A stretch of DNA of 64,000 nt from Streptomyces sp. NBC_00704 (GTDB lineage Bacteria > Actinomycetota > Actinomycetes > Streptomycetales > Streptomycetaceae), in the NCBI RefSeq assembly GCF_036226605.1, contig NZ_CP109000.1, positions 4,274,501-4,338,500 of the forward strand, written 5' to 3'. A program made the position numbers and the translations under genes. The first letter of the stretch is position 1, and each line of letters starts with the position of its first letter. Under the pieces are notes generated by a model. It was not told the origin of the DNA and made no database searches. It was given only the letters and a program-made list of their open reading frames with translations. Shown here one piece after another: positions 8,797 to 16,824 of this stretch.

Positions 8797-9171
8797 TCAC
8801 GGGGTGCGCGGGCGCGCGTTCCGGGCCTGCCGGAAGTCCAGGTACGCCAGCGCGGCGATCAGCACCGGCACGACGGTCCACAGCAGGGCGAGGCGCAGCC
8901 GTCCCGCCGTCAGCCCGGCGACCGCGACCACGACGACGGCACTGCCGACGAAGCCGAAGAACTGACGGTAGGAGCGGAACCCGCCCGTCATCGACGGGGC
9001 GGGATCGTCCTCCTCGGCGAACGCGGCCCGCACGGCGTGCTGGTCCCCGTCACGCCGGGCCTGCCGCCAGGCGAGGAACCAGCGCACGACGGCGTAGAAG
9101 GCGAGGGTTCCCAGGTAGAACCACCACCCGGAGGCGTCCGTCGGATAGGCACGCGCGAGTGTCATGAGCAC
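8797..9171 (-). CDS. Small membrane protein, unknown function
   Basis: 124 residues with three likely membrane segments (WWFYLGTLAFYAVVRWFLAW near 15-35, FFGFVGSAVVVVAVAGLTAG near 70-90, ALLWTVVPVLIAALAYL near 95-112) and charged loops. No named family recognised. GTG at 9171 is preferred because GGGAGG lies 10 nt upstream; an ATG two codons later (9165) is the alternative. It is transcribed after the DUF4232-like gene on the same strand. Confidence 0.65.
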   Translation of the reverse strand: MLMTLARAYPTDASGWWFYLGTLAFYAVVRWFLAWRQARRDGDQHAVRAAFAEEDDPAPSMTGGFRSYRQFFGFVGSAVVVVAVAGLTAGRLRLALLWTVVPVLIAALAYLDFRQARNARPRTP

Positions 9172-9232
9172 CGCGTGCCCGCCTCCCGAGGGAACAGACG
9201 GTTCCGTATCGCCCGGCCGGAGCCCGGCGCCG

Positions 9233-9787
9233 CTACCAGGAGAGGGCGTCGGCCGCGTTGTCCTGCCAGTAGGTGACGGTCGCCGCGCTGTTGAAGAAGA
9301 CGCCGCCGTTCGGCAGGTTGAGCGTCTTCTCCGCGCCGGTCGCGCGGCCGTTCCGGTCGGTGAAGAAGACGCCCAGGGTCTTCTCCGTCGCGCCGCCCTC
9401 GCCGTCGGGGGAGTACGTCAGGACGCCCGCGTAGGCGGACTCGCCGGGCGCGAGCGTCACCACGGCCTGCGGCGTGGTCTCGTCGGCCCACGCCATCACG
9501 GCCTGCGCGTCGGCGCCGGCCCTCAGGTCCGGGGCGCTGAAGGCGTAGCAGGGCTTCGTGCCCGTGTTGGTGGCCTTGAGCAGCAGGTGGTTGAGCGGGC
9601 GGGCCACCTCGGTGACGGTCAGGCGGGTGTTGGCCGTGGTGCAGGTGACCGCCGAGGCGGCCTTGTTCGTCGCGGCGGCGGCGGTCTGCCCGGCGGCCTG
9701 GACGCCGACCAGCGCCAGAGCGGCGGCGGCGACGACCATGGAGGAGGCGGACGTGCGGGAGACGGGGCGACGAGTGGCGTTACGCAT
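9233..9787 (-). CDS. Secreted DUF4232-like protein
   Basis: 184 residues. The signal peptide has the basic start MRNATRRPVSR, hydrophobic SMVVAAAALALVGV core and an Ala-rich cleavage zone near residue 40. The mature part has the DUF4232 pattern: a CTTANTRLTV start, LLLKATNTGTKPCYAF in the middle, APGESAYAGV and a TYWQDNAADAL end. Two Cys residues (about 48 and 79) could form a disulfide. Members are abundant exported actinobacterial proteins of unknown role. ATG 9787 begins just before the signal peptide. Confidence 0.85.
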   Translation of the reverse strand: MRNATRRPVSRTSASSMVVAAAALALVGVQAAGQTAAAATNKAASAVTCTTANTRLTVTEVARPLNHLLLKATNTGTKPCYAFSAPDLRAGADAQAVMAWADETTPQAVVTLAPGESAYAGVLTYSPDGEGGATEKTLGVFFTDRNGRATGAEKTLNLPNGGVFFNSAATVTYWQDNAADALSW

Positions 9788-10031
9788 GGAGGAACTGCTT
9801 TCTGCGATAGGCGGCGTGCGGCTGGGCACGCCGGAACTGCGGTCAGGGAAAAGCCGATTGGACGGGCCGAGACCGTGTCCGGTGCGGCGCCGTGCTTGGA
9901 TGGCTCAAGCCTGCGCCATGCGGCGTCCCGTCCCCCGTTCCGCGGGGAAGTTCGGAACGCCGGGACGCGCGAACGGGCACTCACCAGGGAAGACGTGAAC
10001 CTCCTGGGATGTCGGACGGAATGGGGGACCG

Positions 10032-11480
10032 GTGGCGGCGGGCGAAGAGATCGCTGATTTCGCGGCGCTGATGCGCGAGTTGAAACAGCGGTCGGGGCTG
10101 AGTTACGAGGCCCTGGCGAAACGCGCGCACATGAGCACCTCGACGCTGCACCGGTACTGCAAGGGGACCGGAGTGCCGGGCGACAACGCGGCCGTGGCCC
10201 GCTTCGCCCGCGTGTGCCGGGCGACTCCCGAAGAGGTGGGCGAACTGCACCGGCGCTGGGTCCTCGCCGACGCGGCACGCGAACGCGCCCGTCGCGCCGC
10301 CGCGAACACCCGCCCGGACACCACCCCGAACCCCCACCCGGCGCCCCCAGCAGACCCCCCGCCGGCCCCGCCCACCCCGAACGGCCCGACGGCGGCGAGC
10401 GGGCCGACGGCGGTGAGCGGCTCCACTACGCCGAGCGGGCCGACGGCGGCGAACGGCCCCGTCGACCCGCCTGCGCACACGCCCACGCCCACGCCCGCTC
10501 CCACACCCGAGCCGTCCCCGCAGTCGGCCACCCCCACCACTCCTCTCCCGGTCCCTCTCCCCGCCCGCCCCACGCCGGGGCTGCTCCGGCACGTCCGCCG
10601 ACGATGGGCGCTGATCGCGGCGGGCGCCGCCCTCGCGCTGGCCGTGGCCACCGCGCTCACCCTCGACCTGCGGGGCGGGGAGACGGGAGACCGCGCGGGC
10701 GACGCCGGACGCCCCGCGACCGTGGCCTCCACCGTCCCGGAAACCTCCCCGCCCGCCCCCTCGTCCTCGCCCTCCCTGTCGGCCTCGTCGTCGAGCCTCT
10801 CCCCGTCCCCCGGAACGGCCGACGCCACGCCGTCGGGCCGCGCCCCGCACGGCGACGTCGCGGCTCCGCTGACGGTGAGCACCCGGACCTACGCCTGGGA
10901 CGACCCGCAGTGCGAGGCGAGGTACCTGATCGACCGGCCGCCCGGCCAGGTCTCGCCGCCGGTGATGGGCCAGGACGTTCCCGGCTGGGTGAAGTCGCAG
11001 GGCGCCGTCGCCGCCGACGGGCAGCGGGTCGCCCTGACCGTTCAGGGCACCGGCGACGACACCGTCGTCATCGAGTCCCTGCACGTCCGCGTGGTCGACT
11101 CGGGCGCGCCCCCGGCGTGGAACGCGTACGAGGGCTCCTCGGGCTGCGGCGGAGGCGTGGAGACGAGGTCGTTCGCCACGGACCTCGACGACGCCCACCC
11201 CGCCATCGTGCCGCGGGCCGGCCAGCGAGGCGTCCCCTACAAGGTCAGCCGGACCGATCCCGAGGTGCTGTACATCACCGCCCACGTCAGCGCCCACGAC
11301 GTGCGGTGGTACGTGGAGCTTCAGTGGTCGAGCGGCGGCCGTCAGGGCACCGTCCGCATCGACGACCACGGAAAGCCCTTCCGCACCAGCGGCAGCCGGG
11401 GCCGCCCCCTCCACGAGTACCTGCTCGGCGGCACCGAGTGGCTGCGGGTGGAGGGCCAGGGCGAGGGCGACACCGCCTGA
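10032..11480 (+). CDS. HTH-TM one-component sensor (XRE-type N-terminus)
   Basis: 482 residues. A helix-turn-helix of the XRE type (about 8-70, SGLSYEALAKRAHMSTSTLHRYCKG) is followed by a long Pro/Thr/Ala linker with ASGPTA-like repeats (about 100-180), one membrane helix (LIAAGAALALAVATALTL, about 194-211), a Ser/Pro stalk, and a C-terminal domain of about 200 residues with the conserved-looking YAWDDPQCEARYLIDRP and two Cys. The order suggests a cytoplasmic DNA-binding head joined to an extracytoplasmic sensor, though such heads may instead be inactive. GTG 10032. It is divergent from the DUF4232-like gene, a possible target. Confidence 0.8.
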   Translation: MAAGEEIADFAALMRELKQRSGLSYEALAKRAHMSTSTLHRYCKGTGVPGDNAAVARFARVCRATPEEVGELHRRWVLADAARERARRAAANTRPDTTPNPHPAPPADPPPAPPTPNGPTAASGPTAVSGSTTPSGPTAANGPVDPPAHTPTPTPAPTPEPSPQSATPTTPLPVPLPARPTPGLLRHVRRRWALIAAGAALALAVATALTLDLRGGETGDRAGDAGRPATVASTVPETSPPAPSSSPSLSASSSSLSPSPGTADATPSGRAPHGDVAAPLTVSTRTYAWDDPQCEARYLIDRPPGQVSPPVMGQDVPGWVKSQGAVAADGQRVALTVQGTGDDTVVIESLHVRVVDSGAPPAWNAYEGSSGCGGGVETRSFATDLDDAHPAIVPRAGQRGVPYKVSRTDPEVLYITAHVSAHDVRWYVELQWSSGGRQGTVRIDDHGKPFRTSGSRGRPLHEYLLGGTEWLRVEGQGEGDTA

Positions 11481-11517
11481 GCCCGGCGCACCGCGGCCAC
11501 CCGGCCCGGCGACGCTG

Positions 11518-11985
11518 CTAGCCCGCGCGCTCGGCGGTCCAGGTGATGTGCGGCGGCTCGACCCGCGCGCACAGGGGTCCGCCCCGCGCGTCGGTCAGGC
11601 CCAGGCGTCCGACCAGCAGCCCCTCGCGCGCGGCGGCGGCGAGCACGTCGTCGGGGACGACGTCGAGCATGAGCTTGGCGCGGCGGAACATCGAGAAGAC
11701 GCCCGACGCGTCCACCGTGCCCCACGACAGGTAGACGAACCGCCGCCCCAGCCGGTCCTGCACATAGGGCCCCCTGACCTCGGTGCCGTCCGCCGAGGTG
11801 CTCGCGGTGCACTCCAGGGTCCAGGTCGCGGACGGCGCGTCGCCGGGCTGCGGGTCGAGGAGTTCGGCCGGACGGTCCCGCCGCTGGACGGCGACATGGA
11901 CGTTGCCGCGGGCGGGCACCGCGCCGTCGGCGGATCCGGGATGGGTGAGACCGGGCAGATCGACGGCGTCGATGCGAATACGCAT
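11518..11985 (-). CDS. DUF5990-like protein
   Basis: 155 residues, cytoplasmic, no signal or membrane segment. The start MRIRIDAVDLPGL and the body (GNVHVAVQRRDRPAELL, DGTEVRGPYVQDRLGRRFVYLSW, FSMFRRAKLMLD) resemble the DUF5990 family of actinobacteria, whose function is unknown. In-frame ATGs at 11994 and 11997 are alternatives; a G-rich stretch upstream fits them slightly better, so the start is uncertain by 3-4 codons. It converges with the HTH-TM sensor gene, ending 37 bp away. Confidence 0.72.
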   Translation of the reverse strand: MRIRIDAVDLPGLTHPGSADGAVPARGNVHVAVQRRDRPAELLDPQPGDAPSATWTLECTASTSADGTEVRGPYVQDRLGRRFVYLSWGTVDASGVFSMFRRAKLMLDVVPDDVLAAAAREGLLVGRLGLTDARGGPLCARVEPPHITWTAERAG

Positions 11986-12170
11986 ACCCACCATCATCCC
12001 GCCCCCCGTGGCCGCCCCCCGTGGCCGCCCCCCTCGCCGCCCCTCGTCGCCCGGTCCGTCGCGCCGTCTCCGGGACGGTGATCGTGGATGCCGTACTGAG
12101 CATGCGCGCTCAGGAGGGTTGAGTACACGACCGGATCACCGGGCACGGGCCGGCGCGCTGGGATGAGGGC

Positions 12171-12494
12171 ATGAACACCGCCCCGCAGTCCGGCGCAGCC
12201 CGCGCCGTCACCGGATGGTCCGTCGCCGGGCTCGTCCTCCTCGTGCCGAGCGTCGTCATGGCGTGGCTCGCCGTGGTCTCCACCCCTCGCGGCGGCAACT
12301 GCCTGATGTACGGCGAAGAGTGTTCGACGGTCCCGCACGAGGCCCTCGAGGGCTGCTTCTGGTTCGCTCTCGCGGTGGGTCTGCTGGCACTGGTGTGGCC
12401 CCGGACCCGGTGGACGGGGGCCAGGACCGGGACCGTACTGGTGCAGTGGGGTGCTCAACTCACCCTGATCGCACTGATCCTGAGTGGCGCGTGA
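12171..12494 (+). CDS. Small membrane protein, unknown function
   Basis: 107 residues with three hydrophobic segments (VTGWSVAGLVLLVPSVVMAWLAVV near 13-36, FWFALAVGLLALVW near 63-77, VLVQWGAQLTLIALILSG near 88-105) and a short extracytoplasmic loop with Cys44, Cys51 and Cys62. No family recognised. It stands alone between a divergent gene and the Crp/Fnr-type regulator 235 bp downstream. Confidence 0.6.
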   Translation: MNTAPQSGAARAVTGWSVAGLVLLVPSVVMAWLAVVSTPRGGNCLMYGEECSTVPHEALEGCFWFALAVGLLALVWPRTRWTGARTGTVLVQWGAQLTLIALILSGA

Positions 12495-12728
12495 CATGAG
12501 ACGGCGACCGACGTCGGCAGGAACAGACACCCGGGGCTGCCGCTCGTCAGGCGGACGGAGGCGGTGAACGCCCCACGAACCGCCCTGACGGTCCATCATG
12601 ATGGTCGACATGACGCTGCATCAGCGAAATCGGCGGGCACACCGGCCGGGTTCTCCAGGTCGTCCCGTCCCGCTCACCTTCAGCGCGCGGGCCATGGCCG
12701 CCTCGGGTCCGGCGGCCGAGGTCATGGT

Positions 12729-13424
12729 GTGACCGAGTCCGAAGGAGGGGAGGCGGCGCCGGCACGGCGAAGCCTTCGTGACTTCACCGGAGAAGAGGTC
12801 TGGGCCGACCTGCTGGAGCGTTCCTTCGAACGGAGGCACCCGGCGGGCACCGTATTGCTGCGGCAGGGCGAGCCCGGAACGCACGTGCTCGCCGTCGTCA
12901 CGGGCGTGGCCAAGGTCATCCGCCGGGAGCGGAGCGGTGATCTGTCGCTGCTCGCCTTCCGCGGCCCGGGTGAGCTGCTCGGGGAGGTGGCGGTGCTGGA
13001 CGACGGCGTCCGCTCGGCGAACGTCGAGTCCATCTCGCCGTGTGTCGTGGGTGTTTTGGGCAAGGCGGACTTCCTGTCATTCGTCGGTGACCGCGGTCTG
13101 TTCCCCACGCTCGTGAGGTATGCCCTCACGCGGCTGAGGGAGTCGGACGAGGCTCGAGGCGGCGGCGACATCCGCGTCCGGTTGGCCGCCGCACTGGTGT
13201 ACCTGATCGACATCTCGGCGCAGCCCTCCATCCCGCTCGGCGCGGGGGGCGCTGTGGAGCTCGCGCTCACCCGGCACGAGCTGGCACAGCACCTGGGGGT
13301 CTCCCGGAACACGGTCACCACCGCACTGCGCGCCCTGGCGTCATGCGGTGTGCGCGCGGACCGCAGGCGGATCGTCGTCGACGACCTGCTGGCTCTGCGA
13401 CTCACCGCCGACGGGGAGACGTAG
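12729..13424 (+). CDS. Crp/Fnr-family regulator with intact cNMP pocket signature
   Basis: 231 residues. The N-terminal cyclic-nucleotide-binding beta-roll (about 22-125) keeps the phosphate-binding-cassette pattern GELLGEVAVLDDGVRSANV (81-99), including Glu86 and Arg95, the residues that contact the ribose and phosphate of cAMP in Crp. A dimer helix follows (about 124-140), then a Crp-type winged helix with recognition helix at LAQHLGVSRNTVTTALRAL (185-203). No Cys cluster, so it is not an Fnr oxygen sensor. The GTG at 12729 has a GAGG upstream. It lies 125 bp upstream of a nucleotidyl-cyclase-like operon on the same strand, so it may sense that cyclase's product; this link is inference. Confidence 0.88.
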   Translation: MTESEGGEAAPARRSLRDFTGEEVWADLLERSFERRHPAGTVLLRQGEPGTHVLAVVTGVAKVIRRERSGDLSLLAFRGPGELLGEVAVLDDGVRSANVESISPCVVGVLGKADFLSFVGDRGLFPTLVRYALTRLRESDEARGGGDIRVRLAAALVYLIDISAQPSIPLGAGGAVELALTRHELAQHLGVSRNTVTTALRALASCGVRADRRRIVVDDLLALRLTADGET

Positions 13425-13443
13425 GGCGAACGCACCGGCGTGT

Positions 13444-13460
13444 GTGGCGTGCGTCACGCC
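13444..13460. promoter_or_regulatory. Candidate Crp-type operator before the cyclase operon
   Basis: GTG-GCGTGC-GTCAC at 13444-13457 matches the GTG-N6-GNCAC pattern reported for Streptomyces Crp. Inside it GGCGTG-CGT-CACGCC (13446-13460) is a perfect inverted repeat. It lies between the stop of the Crp-type gene and the cyclase start (about 90 bp upstream of it). The 6-bp stem is short for a terminator. Short GC-rich palindromes are common here, so this is a proposal only. Confidence 0.4.
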
Positions 13461-13549
13461 GCTTCTGCACGCCGCGAGCACACGGTCACCCCCCTTCCCG
13501 GCAGGCTCGAGCTGTCCACGACGAACGACGTCCCATGCGAGGAGATCCC

Positions 13550-14485
13550 GTGCCACGTACCGACCAGCCCTATGCCCGCAGCCGTTCGCTTCCCCCCTAC
13601 CGCGGCATCCTGGCCGTCGACGCCAAGGACTTCACCGGGTACCCGGCCGTTCAGCACGGGTCGATCAGCAGGATGATTCCGGAGCTTCTGAACGCGTCGT
13701 TGGAACGTGCCGGGCTCGCGGAGGTGTGGAAGGACCGGAGGTTCCCGGACTCCACGGGCGACGGTTACGTGTTCGGTTTCGATCCCGCGGTCATGCCGTT
13801 CGTCGTCCACCCCTGGCTGGCCGCCCTCCAGGACGTGCTGACGGACTTCAACATGAACTCGGCCGGTGTGGTGCGTATCCGCTTGCGGGCCAGCCTCAAC
13901 ATCGGACCGTTGCCCGACACGGGCGACGAGTTCGACGGCAACGGCACACCGCGCAACGACACCCACCGTCTGCTGGACTCACGTCCCGTGAAAGCCGTGC
14001 TGGCGGCTTCCAGCGCCCATGTGACGCAGGTCGCGGCCATTCTCTCGGACCGGTGTTACCAGGACGTGGTGGCGAGCGGGTACACGGGACGTCATCCGGA
14101 CCACTTCATCGAGGTGCCGGCGACGGTCGAGGGCAAACCGTTCGCCCAGCGGGCCTGGCTCTACGTGCCCACGCCGTCCGGCAACCTGTACGACCGCCGT
14201 GTCCTCGGCGACCAGGTCATCGACGACCAGGAGAAGCCCCGGACCGCCGGCGAGGACGGCCGGCGCGACGCCGGCCGCAAGGCGACATCCGCGCCGAGGT
14301 CGGTGGTGCGGGCCGACCGCAGCAACGTCAACAGCGGGACGGTGCACGGCGGTCAGCACATCAGCAACGTCGACGGGGGTGGCGACCACATCGGCGGTGA
14401 CTACGTCCGCGGCAACAAGACGGGCACGATCCACGGAAACCAGGGCGACACCGTCCACGGTGACAAGCACGAGGATCACCGATGA
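13550..14485 (+). CDS. Class III nucleotidyl cyclase-like protein (Pycsar-like)
   Basis: 311 residues. Residues 18-205 read as a cyclase homology domain: strand RGILAVDAKDFT with metal Asp24, the hairpin DSTGDGYVFGF with metal Asp71, strand RIRLRASLNIGPL (110-121), and NDTHR (136-140) matching the catalytic Asn-x3-Arg of class III cyclases. All four catalytic positions seem kept, so an active cyclase is plausible; the base used is not readable. A charged linker leads to a Gly/His/Asn tail (257-308) with repeated V-x-G-G/N units. GTG 13550 has GAGGAG 6 nt upstream; ATG 13535 is the alternative. It heads a four-gene operon with 4-nt overlaps whose last gene is a PycTM-like effector. Confidence 0.75.
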   Translation: MPRTDQPYARSRSLPPYRGILAVDAKDFTGYPAVQHGSISRMIPELLNASLERAGLAEVWKDRRFPDSTGDGYVFGFDPAVMPFVVHPWLAALQDVLTDFNMNSAGVVRIRLRASLNIGPLPDTGDEFDGNGTPRNDTHRLLDSRPVKAVLAASSAHVTQVAAILSDRCYQDVVASGYTGRHPDHFIEVPATVEGKPFAQRAWLYVPTPSGNLYDRRVLGDQVIDDQEKPRTAGEDGRRDAGRKATSAPRSVVRADRSNVNSGTVHGGQHISNVDGGGDHIGGDYVRGNKTGTIHGNQGDTVHGDKHEDHR

Positions 14486-16824
14486 GCGCGGCCGGCGATG
14501 AGCCGGCCCCGTCGGGCCTGGACGTGAGCTCCCTCGCCGCCTCGGACGCCGGGCCGCCCGAGGTCGGCTCGAAAGCCGGGAACGCCGACCGCTCCGAAGA
14601 CGTCACGCGGGAGTCCACGGACGACGAGGAGTTCAGTGACGGGACGTTCGACGAAGGCTTCGACGACGAACCGCTGGGGGCCCCGGGCGCCGACGGGCTG
14701 ACGCACACGTACTACATCTACGCGTCGCACAGCAACATCAACACCGCCTCCGTCCGCGGGGGGCAGCGCGTGGACAACGGTGCGGGCTCTCCAGGACCAG
14801 GTGGCGGCGGCCCGCGCTTCGTGGCTCACGAGGGGCCGGTCTCCGCGCCGGAGATCCTGGACGCGGTGACCGGCTTCGCCGAACCGGAGTGGTTCCCGGC
14901 AGCTTTGGCGGAACTCGACGGGCGGGTGCTGTTCCTGTCCGGTGAGCAGGGCTCGGGCCGCCGGACGGCCGCACTGAACCTGCTCTACCGCCACACGGGA
15001 CGCAGCATGCACTTGCGGGCGGTCGACAACGACGAGGACCTCGCGGCCTGGCGCCCCACCGACACCGATACCCGCGGATACCTGGTGGACGGCCTGTTAC
15101 CGGCCCGTCCGCTGAAGCCCGGGACGGTGGGCAACCTGAGGCGTCTGCTGAACGACGCCGACGCCCGCATGGTGATCGTGCTCCCCGACGACCCGGTCGT
15201 CGTACGGAGCCTTTCCCGCGATCTCCACGTCACCCCTGTGCGCTGTGCGCCGCCGCCACCGCGCGCGGTGTTCGAGGCACGCCTGGCGGCCGAGGTGCCG
15301 AACCCGGCGGAACGGGACCGGTTGCTCTCCTGCCTGGAACCCGGCCTGCTGGACGAACTGCTCACCGGCCGGCTCGTGCCCGCCCAGGTCCGCGAACTGG
15401 TCGACGCGGTCATCGGAGCCGTCGACGGGGAGATGACGTCGGGCGACATCCGCGACCGTCTGAGCTACCTCGCCGACGAAGAGATCCCCGGCCTTCTGGA
15501 CAGCCTCCGCGACGACCCCGACGGCCTCGCCTTCCTCCTGGCGACCTGCGTGTTCGAGGGACTCGACCACCGCATCGTGCGCGAACAGGCAGAGCGCCTC
15601 ATGGACATGGCCGACGGCCAACTGGACTCCGTCCTGCGGAAGAGCGACGGCGATCCGTCCGGCGCCCGCGTCGGCGGGGAGGCCGGCGGACCGGGCCGGC
15701 ACGAGCCGGGCCGGTCCGCGAACCACTCGCCGGGCGCGCAACCGAACCCGCGCTTCGTCTTCCGGCGCTCGCTGGAGGACCTGCTGCGCACGGTGCGTGC
15801 CGAGTACGGGACCAGGGAGTACCACTCGGCGCACGGCTACACCTACGTGGTGGAACCGGTGAGGTTCACCCGGCACCGGCAGGGGGAGGCGGTGCTGAAG
15901 CACGTATGGCGGGAGTACGGCCGCCTCTCCGTTCTTCTGACGAAGTGGATGGGCGAGGTCAACGGGGCGAACGACGTGACTGAGCCGGTCGGCCGGGTCA
16001 TGGGCATGGCCGCCAGGTGGGGCGGTGGGCGCAGGGCACTGCTGCACATCCGAGAACTGGCGGGGTCGGACCGAGCCACCGGCAGGGCCGTCGCCGCCTA
16101 CGCGCTCGGGATGGCGGCCGAGGATCCCGTCCTCGCAGGTGAGGTCAAGTACCGCCTTGTCCAGTGGAGTGTCCACACGAGTTGGCAGGTCCGCTGGACG
16201 GTGGCCCGCTCGTGCGGGACCGGATTCGGCGTCGCCCGGCCGGACCAGGCCATGCGGCTGCTGCGCAACGTCTTCCGCGGCGAGGGGAGTCAACAGGAGC
16301 AGGCGGTCGCGAAGGTGGTCCGCGGCTCCGTGTCCAACCTGTTCTCCGCGGGCAATCAACCGACGGTCTTCCGGCACCTCATCGAATGGACCGGGACCGG
16401 AGGCACCGGTGTCGCCCGCCTGGCGCTGGAAGTCTTCCCCAGCCTGCTGGCCCTGGGCACCTGGTGCCAGGATCAGCTGGGCGGCGAGGGGGAGTTCGCG
16501 GGTCCCATCGTCGACCTGACCCGCCGTCTCCTCGATGACGACGTGCTGTCCGACCCGATGTGCCGAGCCGTTCTCGTGCGGTGTCGCGCGGCCGCCTGGG
16601 ACGACCGGCAGAAGGCAGCCGTCGAGACCCTTCTGAAGACCCTCGCTCAGGACATGCGCCATGGCGTCCTGCGCCTCTTCGTCATGATCGACCGGGCCGG
16701 AGATCCCGGCATCGTCGGTCAGCGCATCGCTCGGCAGGCTCTGAACGCATGGCGCAATGGCGCACCGCCGCCGTTCCCGGGGCCGGCCACCCGCCCCACG
16801 CGACCGCACGGGAGGACACCGTGA
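14482..16824 (+). CDS. P-loop NTPase-like/helical-repeat protein (STAND-like)
   Basis: 780 residues. An acidic, disordered leader (1-70) is followed by YYIYASHSNINTASVRGGQ (77-95), a motif shared with the tail of the preceding cyclase-like protein. A P-loop-like region (148-250) has GEQGSGRRT at 154-162, where Lys and Ser/Thr of Walker A are replaced by Arg160 and Arg161, and a Walker B-like MVIVLPDD. A middle helical domain and a long alpha-helical repeat region (about 515-770, HEAT-like) follow. This order, interaction motif then NTPase-like then repeats, resembles STAND/NLR sensors; assignment is tentative. ATG 14482 overlaps the upstream stop (ATGA), so translation is coupled. Confidence 0.7.
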   Translation: MSAAGDEPAPSGLDVSSLAASDAGPPEVGSKAGNADRSEDVTRESTDDEEFSDGTFDEGFDDEPLGAPGADGLTHTYYIYASHSNINTASVRGGQRVDNGAGSPGPGGGGPRFVAHEGPVSAPEILDAVTGFAEPEWFPAALAELDGRVLFLSGEQGSGRRTAALNLLYRHTGRSMHLRAVDNDEDLAAWRPTDTDTRGYLVDGLLPARPLKPGTVGNLRRLLNDADARMVIVLPDDPVVVRSLSRDLHVTPVRCAPPPPRAVFEARLAAEVPNPAERDRLLSCLEPGLLDELLTGRLVPAQVRELVDAVIGAVDGEMTSGDIRDRLSYLADEEIPGLLDSLRDDPDGLAFLLATCVFEGLDHRIVREQAERLMDMADGQLDSVLRKSDGDPSGARVGGEAGGPGRHEPGRSANHSPGAQPNPRFVFRRSLEDLLRTVRAEYGTREYHSAHGYTYVVEPVRFTRHRQGEAVLKHVWREYGRLSVLLTKWMGEVNGANDVTEPVGRVMGMAARWGGGRRALLHIRELAGSDRATGRAVAAYALGMAAEDPVLAGEVKYRLVQWSVHTSWQVRWTVARSCGTGFGVARPDQAMRLLRNVFRGEGSQQEQAVAKVVRGSVSNLFSAGNQPTVFRHLIEWTGTGGTGVARLALEVFPSLLALGTWCQDQLGGEGEFAGPIVDLTRRLLDDDVLSDPMCRAVLVRCRAAAWDDRQKAAVETLLKTLAQDMRHGVLRLFVMIDRAGDPGIVGQRIARQALNAWRNGAPPPFPGPATRPTRPHGRTP

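Noticed and set aside
12564..12728. Extension of the Crp-type protein to an upstream start
   Set aside because: The extra 55 residues are Arg/Gly/His-rich with no homology pattern; GTG 12729 has a suitable site.
13446..13460. Terminator hairpin after the Crp-type gene
   Set aside because: A 6-bp stem without a U-run is too weak; a regulator site fits better, although this is not proven.
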